Shown: positions 16,405 through 24,757 of the stretch, piece after piece
Layout: the number at the start of each line of letters is the position of its first letter
Position numbering within the stretch: the first letter of the stretch is position 1
NCBI RefSeq assembly: GCF_003865075.1
Contig: NZ_BHWB01000021.1
Coordinates: 1-64,000 of the forward strand
From: Bacteroides faecalis
GTDB taxonomy: Bacteria > Bacteroidota > Bacteroidia > Bacteroidales > Bacteroidaceae
DNA: 64,000 nt
Reading direction: 5' to 3'
The notes under the pieces: generated by a model
Database searches by the model: none
What the model saw: only the letters and a program-made list of their open reading frames with translations
Told to the model about the DNA's origin: nothing
Translations under genes and position numbers: made by a program

Positions 16405-19167
16405 ATGAAAACTTATAGACTAGCCGGACTACTTTTATTATTAATGGGGATACACTCTGTTTTGTATGCTCAGCAGACAAGAACAATCAAAGGAAGAATA
16501 CTGACAGTAGAAACTGGAAGCAAAGAAAAACAGCCTTTACCTTCCGCAAGTGTCGTCGTATTATCGAAGAGCGATTCTGCTTTTGTAAAAGGAACGACAA
16601 GTGACAAAGAAGGTCGTTTTACGATTAGTTTTCAGCCTCAGAACAAGAAGACATATTTGTTGAAAACTTCTTTTATGGGAATGCAATCTGTTTTCCTTGT
16701 CTTGAAAGATTCAGTATCTGTCAATGTCGGAACAATTGTCCTGAAGGATGATGATATCCGGATTAGTGAAGTAGTTGTGACTGCCAAATTAAAAGAGATA
16801 GTGATGGAAGGTGATACAACAGTAATCAATGCTGCAGCCTATAAAACGCCGGAAGGTTCTTATCTGGAGGATTTGGTGAAGCGTGTTCCGGGATTGGTGT
16901 ATAATAAGAATGATAAATCATTGAGTTACAACGGTCAAACGATTAGTGAAATTAATGTAAATGGAGAATCTTTTTTTTCCGGCAGTAAGGAGACTGCGTT
17001 GGAAAATCTTCCGGCAGATTTAGTCAGTAAGCTACGAGTGTACGACAAACGTTCGAAAGAGGAAGAATTTACCGATGTTGATGATGGCAAGAAAAATTAT
17101 GTTCTCGATCTGCAAACTAAAGATGAATTGAATGAAACATGGTTGGCGAGTACAAAAGTTGGATTTGGTAATAACCGGAAAAAAGACTTAGAAGCACAAG
17201 CGAACTATTTTCGGAAAAATGGAGATAACATTTCATTGATAATGCGTTCTACAAATAGATACCAGAATAGTACTTATAAAGATAACATCAATAATTCGAT
17301 AGGGTTGAATATGACAAAGAAGTTAGGAGAAGATTTAAGATTATCGGGCAGTGTGAATTATGGTCTTAATCGGAACGGCAATATATCCAGCACCTATCAA
17401 GAGCAATATTTGACTAGTGGTAATCAATATTCTTCTTCCGTTAGTGAAAACAATTCTAAAAACAGGAATATATCCGGTAACTTCTTTGGAGATGGAAAAA
17501 TTGATAAACGTACCCGTTTCAATTTTGTGGGAAATTTTTCACTATCTCCCAATCAAGGTGAAAACAGTAATCAGAATGCAACTTTTGATGCACCTCCGGG
17601 TATTGAACAGAATAATTTTTTTGATAATTTTGAATCGATCCCTAAAGATATCAGGATCAATCGTAGTGAGAATCGTTCGCTATCTAAAGGTCAATCAAAT
17701 AATTATATGTGGATGGCAAGCGTTATGAGACGAATGGATGAGAAAGGAAATACCACCATCAGCTTGAATCTTCAAAATTCAGATACGTGGGGAACAAACA
17801 AAAATTTCTCTCTTTCCAATACGACTTATTACCGTCTGAAAGATAAGTTGGGAAATGATTCGGTGCTTTTTCGAAATCAATATTTGCAATCACCTACCCG
17901 GAACGGCAATTGGCGGATGGGATTTTCTTTATCGCAATTGATTGCTAAGAAAGTACGTTTGAAAGCGTCTTATGCCTGGAGTACTCAATATGAAAAAGAT
18001 AATCGTGATACTTATGAATTATCTTCCTTGACAACTGAGGATACTTTCGGTAAGTTACCGGACAATTATCAGGAAGGGTATGTAGATAGTTTGAGTAATC
18101 GAAGTCGTAGTCGATTTAAAGGTCATGATTTGAGTCTGGGAATTAACTATGGTGATACTACATGGACGGTCAATGCGATGGTAGTCGTTACTCCACAAAA
18201 GCGTACGGTTGATAGAAAAATTGGAAAACTTAGTGCAGACACTACAATGAATACTATCGATTACCAGCCAATGATATGGTTAGGTTGGCGAAAGAAACAA
18301 CTTCAGCTGAATCTGAACTATGATGGCATGACTCGTCAGCCTTCTTTGTCGGATTTGATGCCTTTGACGGATAATAGTGATCCGCTGTATATCACTCGGG
18401 GAAATCCGGATCTGAAGCAGATGTTTACTCATAATTTACGCTTAAGCTTTCAGAATCAAGCGAAAGGAATATCTGCGAATGTTGGCTGGCGGATGGAACA
18501 GAATAGTGTAACTCAGGTTATGATATATGATTCACAGACGGGAGGGCGCGAGACATATCCTATTAATATCAATGGTAATTGGGGAGTGAATGCCGGGGCT
18601 AATTGGTGGAAGCGTATGGGGAAATCCTTTTCTTTACGGTTGGATGCTTATGGAAATCGTGATAACAGAGTCAGTATGATTAATGAAGATAGAAGCCAGG
18701 AACCAAAGAAAAGCACGATACGTGCTTCCAATCTGAATTGTGAAGCTCATCTTTCGTATCAGCCGACGTGGGGAGGACTTGATTTTTCTACAGGCTGGCA
18801 ATATCAGTATTCGCTCAATTCGGTGAATGATAATAATACGTTTACTCGAAATTATCGGTTTGGGCTTGAAAGCTATGTGGATTTGCCTTTCGGACTACAA
18901 CTGCGGACGGATGCAACCTATGTACTTAGAGGTGGAACAAATATTCAAAAGGATGATGAGAATGAAATTCTCTGGAATGCAGGGGCTACCTGTCGTTTTC
19001 TGAAAAAGAAGACAGCAGAGTTGTCAGCATATTGGTCGGATATTTTAAGTGATAAGAAAAATTATATACGTACAGCTACTTCCGACGGATTTTATGAATA
19101 CCGTAGCCAACAAATACGTGGATATTTCATTGTTAGTTTCAAATATAATTTCCGTACAATGATGTAA
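16405..19167 (+). CDS. large outer-membrane beta-barrel protein with N-terminal carboxypeptidase-regulatory-like domain
   Basis: A 920-residue outer-membrane protein. A signal peptide ends near LYAQQ. A CarboxypepD_reg-like domain follows (about 25-110, with PLPSASVVVLSKSDS and ISEVVVTAKLKE). Then comes a plug-like segment (about 125-230, with LEDLVKRVPGLVYNKNDKSL) and a long barrel rich in alternating Asn/aromatic strands (OMP_b-brl family). These proteins resemble TonB-dependent receptors but usually lack a clear substrate. It begins one base after cobQ stops, so it is almost certainly co-transcribed with it. A link to corrinoid handling is possible but only positional. Confidence 0.82.
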   Translation: MKTYRLAGLLLLLMGIHSVLYAQQTRTIKGRILTVETGSKEKQPLPSASVVVLSKSDSAFVKGTTSDKEGRFTISFQPQNKKTYLLKTSFMGMQSVFLVLKDSVSVNVGTIVLKDDDIRISEVVVTAKLKEIVMEGDTTVINAAAYKTPEGSYLEDLVKRVPGLVYNKNDKSLSYNGQTISEINVNGESFFSGSKETALENLPADLVSKLRVYDKRSKEEEFTDVDDGKKNYVLDLQTKDELNETWLASTKVGFGNNRKKDLEAQANYFRKNGDNISLIMRSTNRYQNSTYKDNINNSIGLNMTKKLGEDLRLSGSVNYGLNRNGNISSTYQEQYLTSGNQYSSSVSENNSKNRNISGNFFGDGKIDKRTRFNFVGNFSLSPNQGENSNQNATFDAPPGIEQNNFFDNFESIPKDIRINRSENRSLSKGQSNNYMWMASVMRRMDEKGNTTISLNLQNSDTWGTNKNFSLSNTTYYRLKDKLGNDSVLFRNQYLQSPTRNGNWRMGFSLSQLIAKKVRLKASYAWSTQYEKDNRDTYELSSLTTEDTFGKLPDNYQEGYVDSLSNRSRSRFKGHDLSLGINYGDTTWTVNAMVVVTPQKRTVDRKIGKLSADTTMNTIDYQPMIWLGWRKKQLQLNLNYDGMTRQPSLSDLMPLTDNSDPLYITRGNPDLKQMFTHNLRLSFQNQAKGISANVGWRMEQNSVTQVMIYDSQTGGRETYPININGNWGVNAGANWWKRMGKSFSLRLDAYGNRDNRVSMINEDRSQEPKKSTIRASNLNCEAHLSYQPTWGGLDFSTGWQYQYSLNSVNDNNTFTRNYRFGLESYVDLPFGLQLRTDATYVLRGGTNIQKDDENEILWNAGATCRFLKKKTAELSAYWSDILSDKKNYIRTATSDGFYEYRSQQIRGYFIVSFKYNFRTMM

Positions 19168-19218
19168 GTTTTGGAAATAATTCGTATGTTTGCTTCAAAA
19201 CCATAAAACAAATGTACT

Positions 19219-19854
19219 ATGAGTGGTAATTATGTCATCAATATCGGCCGCCAATTAGGTAGCGGCGGAAAAGAAATAGGAGAGAAGTTGGCTGCTCGTT
19301 TGGGTATTGACTTCTATGATAAAGAATTGATTAATTTAGCTTCGGAAGAAAGTGGACTTTGCAAAGAGTTTTTCGAAAAAGCCGATGAGAAAGCCTCACA
19401 AGGTATTATCGGAGGGCTATTCGGAATGAGATTTCCTTTTATTAGTGAAGGTGCAATGCCATGTAACAATTGCCTGAGCAATGATGCTTTGTTCAAAGTA
19501 CAGAGTGATGTGATTCGTCGATTAGCAACAGAAAAATCCTGTGTATTTGTTGGACGTTGTGCCGATTATATTTTGAGAGAACATCCACGTTGTGCAAATA
19601 TCTTTATTTCAGCTTCTAAAGAAGATCGTATCGCACGTCTTTGTCAGATTCATCATATTAGCGAAGAAGCTGCAGAAGAAATGATGGAGAAAGCGGATAA
19701 GAAGCGTTCGGAATACTATAATTATTATAGTTTTAAAACATGGGGAGCTGCTGCTACTTATCATTTATGTATTGATTCCTCTTCATTAGGTATTGATGGA
19801 ACCATTCGGTTTATAGAGGAATTTGTGGCAAAAAGACTTCAACTTATTATATGA
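19219..19854 (+). CDS. cytidylate kinase-like family protein
   Basis: A 211-residue P-loop kinase of the cytidylate-kinase-like family (AAK6-like). It starts YVINIGRQLGSGGKEIGEKL, followed by GIDFYDKELINLASEESGL. The middle contains CVFVGRCADYILREHP and a lid-like segment DRIARLCQIHHISEE. It is distinct from the canonical Cmk of the rpsA region, and the family's true substrate is not settled. A -7 box (TATGTTTG, 19185-19192) 27 bases before the ATG suggests its own promoter, although it follows the barrel gene by only 51 bases. Confidence 0.85.
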   Translation: MSGNYVINIGRQLGSGGKEIGEKLAARLGIDFYDKELINLASEESGLCKEFFEKADEKASQGIIGGLFGMRFPFISEGAMPCNNCLSNDALFKVQSDVIRRLATEKSCVFVGRCADYILREHPRCANIFISASKEDRIARLCQIHHISEEAAEEMMEKADKKRSEYYNYYSFKTWGAAATYHLCIDSSSLGIDGTIRFIEEFVAKRLQLII

Positions 19855-19864
19855 GATAAAAAAT

Positions 19865-19903
19865 AAAGCCGACTTATTCATTCATGAATTTAGCCGGCTT
19901 TTC
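19865..19903. terminator. bidirectional terminator between convergent genes
   Basis: AAAGCCGACT (19865-19874) pairs with AGCCGGCTTT (19892-19901) with one mismatch, followed by TTC. It lies between the kinase-like gene ending at 19854 and the minus-strand transporter ending at 19924. Confidence 0.75.
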
Positions 19904-19923
19904 TATTTATGACAAAACTTAAT

Positions 19924-21588
19924 TTACATCATCGCTAGTAATATCATTTGCCCTGTTAGAATACGAAGGAACATTGATAATGGATAAACTGTAGAATATC
20001 CTACTGCTGGTGCATCACTGGATGTTACCTGGTTTGAATAAGCCAATGCGGGAGGATCGGTATTACTACCGGCTATTAATCCCATTAAAGTGAAATAGTT
20101 TACCTTGTAATATAGACGGGCAATTGTACCGATGATAAGTAATGGTATCACTGTAATCAGAAAACCGCTACCTACATAAAGTAATCCGTCCCCTTCAACT
20201 ACAGTTTGCACGAAGTTGGCACCCGCATCAATACCTACACTGGCAAGGAAAAGCACGATACCTATTTCACGAAGCATTAGATTGGCACTCATAGTAGTAT
20301 AAGTTACCAGATGAAGCTTATGACCAAAGCGTCCGATCAGAATAGCTACTACCAACGGACCACCTGCCAAACCTAACTTCAATGGAGTAGGCATACCCGG
20401 GAAAGCAATAGGAAGACTGCCTAAAAGGATACCTAAGAAAATACCCACAAAGATAGTTATTATATTAGGTGTGTCAAGACGCTTTAATTGGTTACCTAAC
20501 GCGTTGGCAACACGTTCGACAGCATCTTGTTGGCCCACTATCATAACGCGGTCACCTACCTGCAATATTAGATTAGGATCAGCAAACAAATCCATACCGG
20601 AACGATTGACACGAGTTACGTTTACGCCATACAGACTGCGGAAATGCATAGAACCTAATGTTTTTCCGTTGATCTCCGGTTTGGTAACCAAGATACGGCG
20701 GGATACCATTGGAAGGTCTTGTTTCTCCCAATCCAGTTCTACTTCTTTTCCTATAAATACGGTAATAGCAGCTGCATCTTCCTCTGAACAAACAATAAAT
20801 AGTTGGTCGCCCACATAGAAGAGCGTTTCATGATTCGGAATGCTGACATGACCTTCATGTCGAATACGTGAACAAACAAATGGACGTCCCAGGAAATTTT
20901 TAATTTCAATCAGTGTTTTTCCACTAATAGATTCATTGCGAACCTCAAGGCTCATCATATGTGGCTTGTGGTGTGCGTCTCCATTTTGCGTTTTCAAGCT
21001 TTCTTCTTCCTTATTCAGATTGATGCGGAAAATATAACGGATAGCAATGATTGATCCAATGATACCAACTACACCAAGAGGGTAAGCACAGGCATAACCA
21101 AGCGCAATTTGCGGACCGTTATAACTCAACTGGTTCAGTGCTTCGTTGGCAGCACCAAGTCCCGGAGTGTTCGTTACGGCTCCATAGAGGATACCTACCA
21201 TCATTGGCAGTTCAACACGTCCGTTCCAGAGATAATAAAGCCCCAGAGCAACAGCAATATTTAACACTACGATGCCTACAGCCAACAGGTTTAATGTCAT
21301 TCCGCCTTTTTTAAAAGAAGAGAAGAATGATGGCCCCACCTGAAGACCGATACAGAATACGAACAAGATCAATCCGAACTCGCGGATGAAATGTAGGATG
21401 TGTGTATCGGCTGTGAAGCCGAAATGTCCCATTAGGATGCCGGCAAACAAAACAAAAGTGACTCCCAGAGATACTCCGAATATCTTGATCTTACCAAGAT
21501 ACACACCGGCTGCCACTACGAAGGCGTAGAGGAATACGATATGCGCTACGGAGCTAGGGTCCCACAGTAAACTTTGTAACCAATCCAT
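19924..21588 (-). CDS. second AAEx/AspT-YidE-YbjL-type transporter
   Basis: A 554-residue paralogue of the protein at 4559-6244, with the same order of parts. The N-terminal membrane half carries GLQVGPSFF and GAVTNTPGLGAANEA. Two RCK_C/TrkA_C domains follow at about 205-375 (GDQLFIV and GDRVMIVG). The second membrane half has GSNTDPPALAYSNQ. It probably exchanges or exports a dicarboxylate or amino acid. Unlike its paralogue it has no riboswitch in the 180 bases upstream. It lies between the cobQ cluster and mutAB, which places both transporters around the B12-dependent succinate/propionate step. Confidence 0.87.
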   Translation of the reverse strand: MDWLQSLLWDPSSVAHIVFLYAFVVAAGVYLGKIKIFGVSLGVTFVLFAGILMGHFGFTADTHILHFIREFGLILFVFCIGLQVGPSFFSSFKKGGMTLNLLAVGIVVLNIAVALGLYYLWNGRVELPMMVGILYGAVTNTPGLGAANEALNQLSYNGPQIALGYACAYPLGVVGIIGSIIAIRYIFRINLNKEEESLKTQNGDAHHKPHMMSLEVRNESISGKTLIEIKNFLGRPFVCSRIRHEGHVSIPNHETLFYVGDQLFIVCSEEDAAAITVFIGKEVELDWEKQDLPMVSRRILVTKPEINGKTLGSMHFRSLYGVNVTRVNRSGMDLFADPNLILQVGDRVMIVGQQDAVERVANALGNQLKRLDTPNIITIFVGIFLGILLGSLPIAFPGMPTPLKLGLAGGPLVVAILIGRFGHKLHLVTYTTMSANLMLREIGIVLFLASVGIDAGANFVQTVVEGDGLLYVGSGFLITVIPLLIIGTIARLYYKVNYFTLMGLIAGSNTDPPALAYSNQVTSSDAPAVGYSTVYPLSMFLRILTGQMILLAMM

Positions 21589-21849
21589 AATTTAATAGTA
21601 GCTTTTATAATATTTTTCTAAAAACGGATGCAAAATTAGTCATAACATTGGAGCTAATCAAATAAATGAAGAATTAAAAATAGAGAATATCCATTTATGC
21701 AATTCTATATAGATATTCCACTATAAGAAGATTATTTCTTTATTATATTATACTATTTTTAATTGATTTAAATGGTTATTCCTTTTACTGCATACAATAA
21801 TTCTTTTGACTGCATATCGTTATTTCTTCTGGTGTATATATTAATTCGT

Positions 21850-22400
21850 AGGACTATCGGAACACGACATTCTGGATACACCTGTCGTGCGGTCATCATC
21901 CGTAGCGAGTACAACGAACTCCGTCGTCAAGGCGGACACACTTCCGGATACATAACACGCGCTTTGGCGGACGCATACGGCTTGTCCCGCAGCGCGATTG
22001 ACTTGATTATATATAAAAAGAATCCAACAAGAAATGCACCTGCTGCGGTAATCCGGTCAGCAAATATAAGTTCACCTGTTACGGTGGACTGTGCGATATA
22101 TGCCTTGTCAAACAAGTGAAGATAGAATAAGCAGAAGAAAGTGATTTTGAAAGATGCGTCTTTGGAACAGCTCATCCGGCATCTTTCCATGAACCAACAA
22201 GAGTATAACAACCGCTAAACAGAATTAGTAATTATGACAAATAATAAACAGATTGATAAAGAATACAGGCTATCCGTAAATCACTTTCATGAATAATGAA
22301 CAAGTAATTGCTTAAGCCGCACAAAGAGGCGGTATGACACAAAGAGGAGTTCGAGATTGTTTGAACGCAGTAATTGAGGTATTGGTAGAAGCATTCCTAT
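21850..22400 (+). pseudogene. decayed small HTH/zinc-ribbon gene and debris
   Basis: A plus-strand frame to about 22020 encodes EYNELRRQGGHTSGYITRAL and ends AYGLSRSAIDLIIYKK, a helix-turn-helix-like run. It then shifts frame into KCTCCGNPVSKYKFTCYGGL (22037-22096) followed by CDICLVKQ, a Cys-rich zinc-ribbon-like tail. A third short frame runs QKKVILKDASLEQLIRHLSM to a stop at 22218, and two tiny ATG frames follow (22234 and about 22332). The 21860-22010 part is more GC-rich than its surroundings, which suggests imported DNA. The original function is unknown. Confidence 0.45.
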
Positions 22401-22585
22401 AAATACAATATACCTCGAAAAAACTTCATTATAAGCCTTTTACATTAAATTTTATTATCTGTCTTTGTCCTCAGAATAAAATCAGTAATAACCCTATCCA
22501 TGTAGGGCTGTATGTAGGATTTGGAGGAATCAATCAAATGCATCTACTGATAATCAATAACTTATCTCCAAAATATTATCAAAAT

Positions 22586-22630
22586 ACGTACCACTATAGT
22601 TTTACGAAACGTATACTATAGTTCTACGAA
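22586..22630. repeat. two 22-bp direct repeats upstream of mutAB
   Basis: ACTATAGTTTTACGAA (22593-22608) and ACTATAGTTCTACGAA (22615-22630) are direct repeats spaced exactly 22 bases apart, two helical turns. Each is preceded by an ACGTA-like start. They lie about 140 bases before the mutA -7 box and could be a regulator site. The rest of 22401-22760 holds nothing else recognisable. Confidence 0.5.
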
Positions 22631-22768
22631 TTGTTTTGTGCATAAGTGATCCTTGTTCTATGAACCGAGAATCTTAAGTCTTTGCATCGTTTCCTTTAAA
22701 CGGGAAAAGAGTGACTTTCTATTTGTACGAATTTTCCCTAAAAAAGACAGTCTTTTGAACTTAATGGT

Positions 22769-22776
22769 TATATTTG
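22769..22776 (+). promoter_or_regulatory. -7 box of mutAB
   Basis: TATATTTG matches the Bacteroides -7 consensus and lies 78 bases before the mutA ATG. No well-spaced upstream TTTG is present and no cobalamin riboswitch is seen here. Confidence 0.5.
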
Positions 22777-22854
22777 CAGATGTAACGATGGGCATTTGGA
22801 ATGAGATAGATAAAAATAAGAACAATATTAATTTGGTTTTAATTTTAATAAACT

Positions 22855-24756
22855 ATGGCAGACAAAAAAGAAAAACTCTTCTCGGACTTTTCTCCTGTCT
22901 CCACCGAACAGTGGATGGAGAAGGTTACAGCTGACCTAAAGGGCGCTGATTTTGAGAAGAAGCTCGTTTGGAAAACAAACGAAGGATTCAAAGTAAAACC
23001 TTTCTATCGTATGGAGGATTTGGAAGGTTTGAAAACAACAAACGCACTTCCCGGAGAATTTCCTTACTTAAGAGGTACGAAGAAAAACAACAATGAATGG
23101 CTGGTCCGCCAGGAAGTTAAAGTTGAATGCCCGAAAGAAGCAAATGCGAAAGCATTGGATATTCTGAATAAAGGTGTCGATTCTCTTTCTTTTCACGTAA
23201 AAGCAAAAGAACTGAATGCCGAATATATTGAAACGTTGTTAAATGATATTCAGGCTGAATGTGTAGAATTGAACTTCTCAACCTGTCAAGGACATGTTGT
23301 TAAATTAGCTAATTTACTTGTTGCTTATTTCCAGAAGAAGGATTATGATGTGAAGAAACTGAGAGGTTCTATCAATTATGATTTCTTCAATAAAATGCTG
23401 ACTCGCGGTAAAGAAAAGGGGGATATGGTACAAACTGCCAAAGCTTTGATTGAAGCTATTCAACCGCTTCCTTTTTATCGCGTAATTAATGTAAATGCAC
23501 TATCTCTGAACAATGCTGGTGCATATATTTCTCAGGAATTAGGTTATGCGTTAGCTTGGGGTAATGAATACTTGAACCAGTTGATAGATGCAGGTATTCC
23601 TGCTGCTACAGTTGCCAAGAAGATAAAATTTAATTTTGGTATTAGTTCCAACTATTTCCTTGAAATTGCTAAATTTCGTGCAGCACGTATGTTGTGGGCG
23701 AATATTGTAGCTTCTTACAATCCTGAATGCTTGCGTGACTGTGAAAATAAAGGTCCTCAGGGAGAATGCCGTTGCGCTGCAAAGATGGCAATTCATGCTG
23801 AAACATCGACTTTCAATCTCACTTTATTTGATGCTCATGTAAACTTGCTTCGTACACAAACCGAGGCGATGAGTGCTGCGTTGGCTGGTGTTGATTCAAT
23901 GACAGTTGTGCCGTTCGATAAGACTTATGAAACTCCGGATGAATTCTCTGAACGTTTGGCACGTAACCAACAATTATTATTGAAAGAAGAATCTCATTTT
24001 GATAAAGTAATTGACCCGGCTGCAGGTTCTTATTATATTGAGAATCTTACAGTATCTATTGCTAAACAGGCTTGGGAACTGTTCCTGTCTATAGAAGAAG
24101 CTGGCGGTTTTTATGCTGCGCTGAAAGCGGGAACAGTTCAGGCTGCTGTAAACGAAAGCAATAAGGCTCGTCATAAAGCAGTAGCTCAACGCCGTGAAAT
24201 TTTGTTGGGTACTAACCAATTCCCTAACTTCAATGAGAAAGCCGGTGAAAAACGTCCAGTCGAAGCGAAATGTTGTTGTGGAAATGATGCTCAAACTTGT
24301 GAAAAGGATGTGAATACACTGGTATTCGATCGTGCTGCCAGCGAATTTGAAGCTTTACGTCTGGAGACAGAAGCCTTTGGGAAGCTTCCGAAAGCATTTA
24401 TGCTGACAATTGGTAACTTGGCTATGCGTCAGGCACGTGCCCAATATTCTTGTAATTTCCTTGCTTGTGCAGGTTATGAAGTTATCGATAATCTTGGATT
24501 TGAAACTGTGGAAGCTGGTGTTGAAGCGGCAATGGCTGCGAAAGCGGATATCGTAGTTCTTTGTTCCAGCGATGATGAATATGCGGAATATGCTATTCCT
24601 GCTTTTAAAGCATTGAACGGACGTGCTATGTTTATCGTTGCCGGTAATCCTGCTTGTGCCGAAGAACTTAAGGCTGCAGGTATCGAGAGCTTCATCCATG
24701 TTCGTGTAAACGTATTGGATACCTTGAAAGAGTTTAACGCCAAACTATTGAAGTAA
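22855..24756 (+). CDS. mutA: methylmalonyl-CoA mutase small subunit MutA
   Basis: A 633-residue non-catalytic partner of MutB in the heterodimeric B12 enzyme that interconverts succinyl-CoA and (R)-methylmalonyl-CoA on the route to propionate. The N-terminal half is TIM-barrel-like, with FNFGISSNYFLEIAKFRAAR and a paired segment around VDSMTVVPFDKTYETPDEFS. The C-terminal part resembles the B12-binding fold but lacks the DxHxxG motif, as expected for this subunit. The insert RDCENKGPQGECRC is Cys-rich and unusual-looking. One base separates it from mutB. Confidence 0.95.
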   Translation: MADKKEKLFSDFSPVSTEQWMEKVTADLKGADFEKKLVWKTNEGFKVKPFYRMEDLEGLKTTNALPGEFPYLRGTKKNNNEWLVRQEVKVECPKEANAKALDILNKGVDSLSFHVKAKELNAEYIETLLNDIQAECVELNFSTCQGHVVKLANLLVAYFQKKDYDVKKLRGSINYDFFNKMLTRGKEKGDMVQTAKALIEAIQPLPFYRVINVNALSLNNAGAYISQELGYALAWGNEYLNQLIDAGIPAATVAKKIKFNFGISSNYFLEIAKFRAARMLWANIVASYNPECLRDCENKGPQGECRCAAKMAIHAETSTFNLTLFDAHVNLLRTQTEAMSAALAGVDSMTVVPFDKTYETPDEFSERLARNQQLLLKEESHFDKVIDPAAGSYYIENLTVSIAKQAWELFLSIEEAGGFYAALKAGTVQAAVNESNKARHKAVAQRREILLGTNQFPNFNEKAGEKRPVEAKCCCGNDAQTCEKDVNTLVFDRAASEFEALRLETEAFGKLPKAFMLTIGNLAMRQARAQYSCNFLACAGYEVIDNLGFETVEAGVEAAMAAKADIVVLCSSDDEYAEYAIPAFKALNGRAMFIVAGNPACAEELKAAGIESFIHVRVNVLDTLKEFNAKLLK

Positions 24757-24757
24757 A

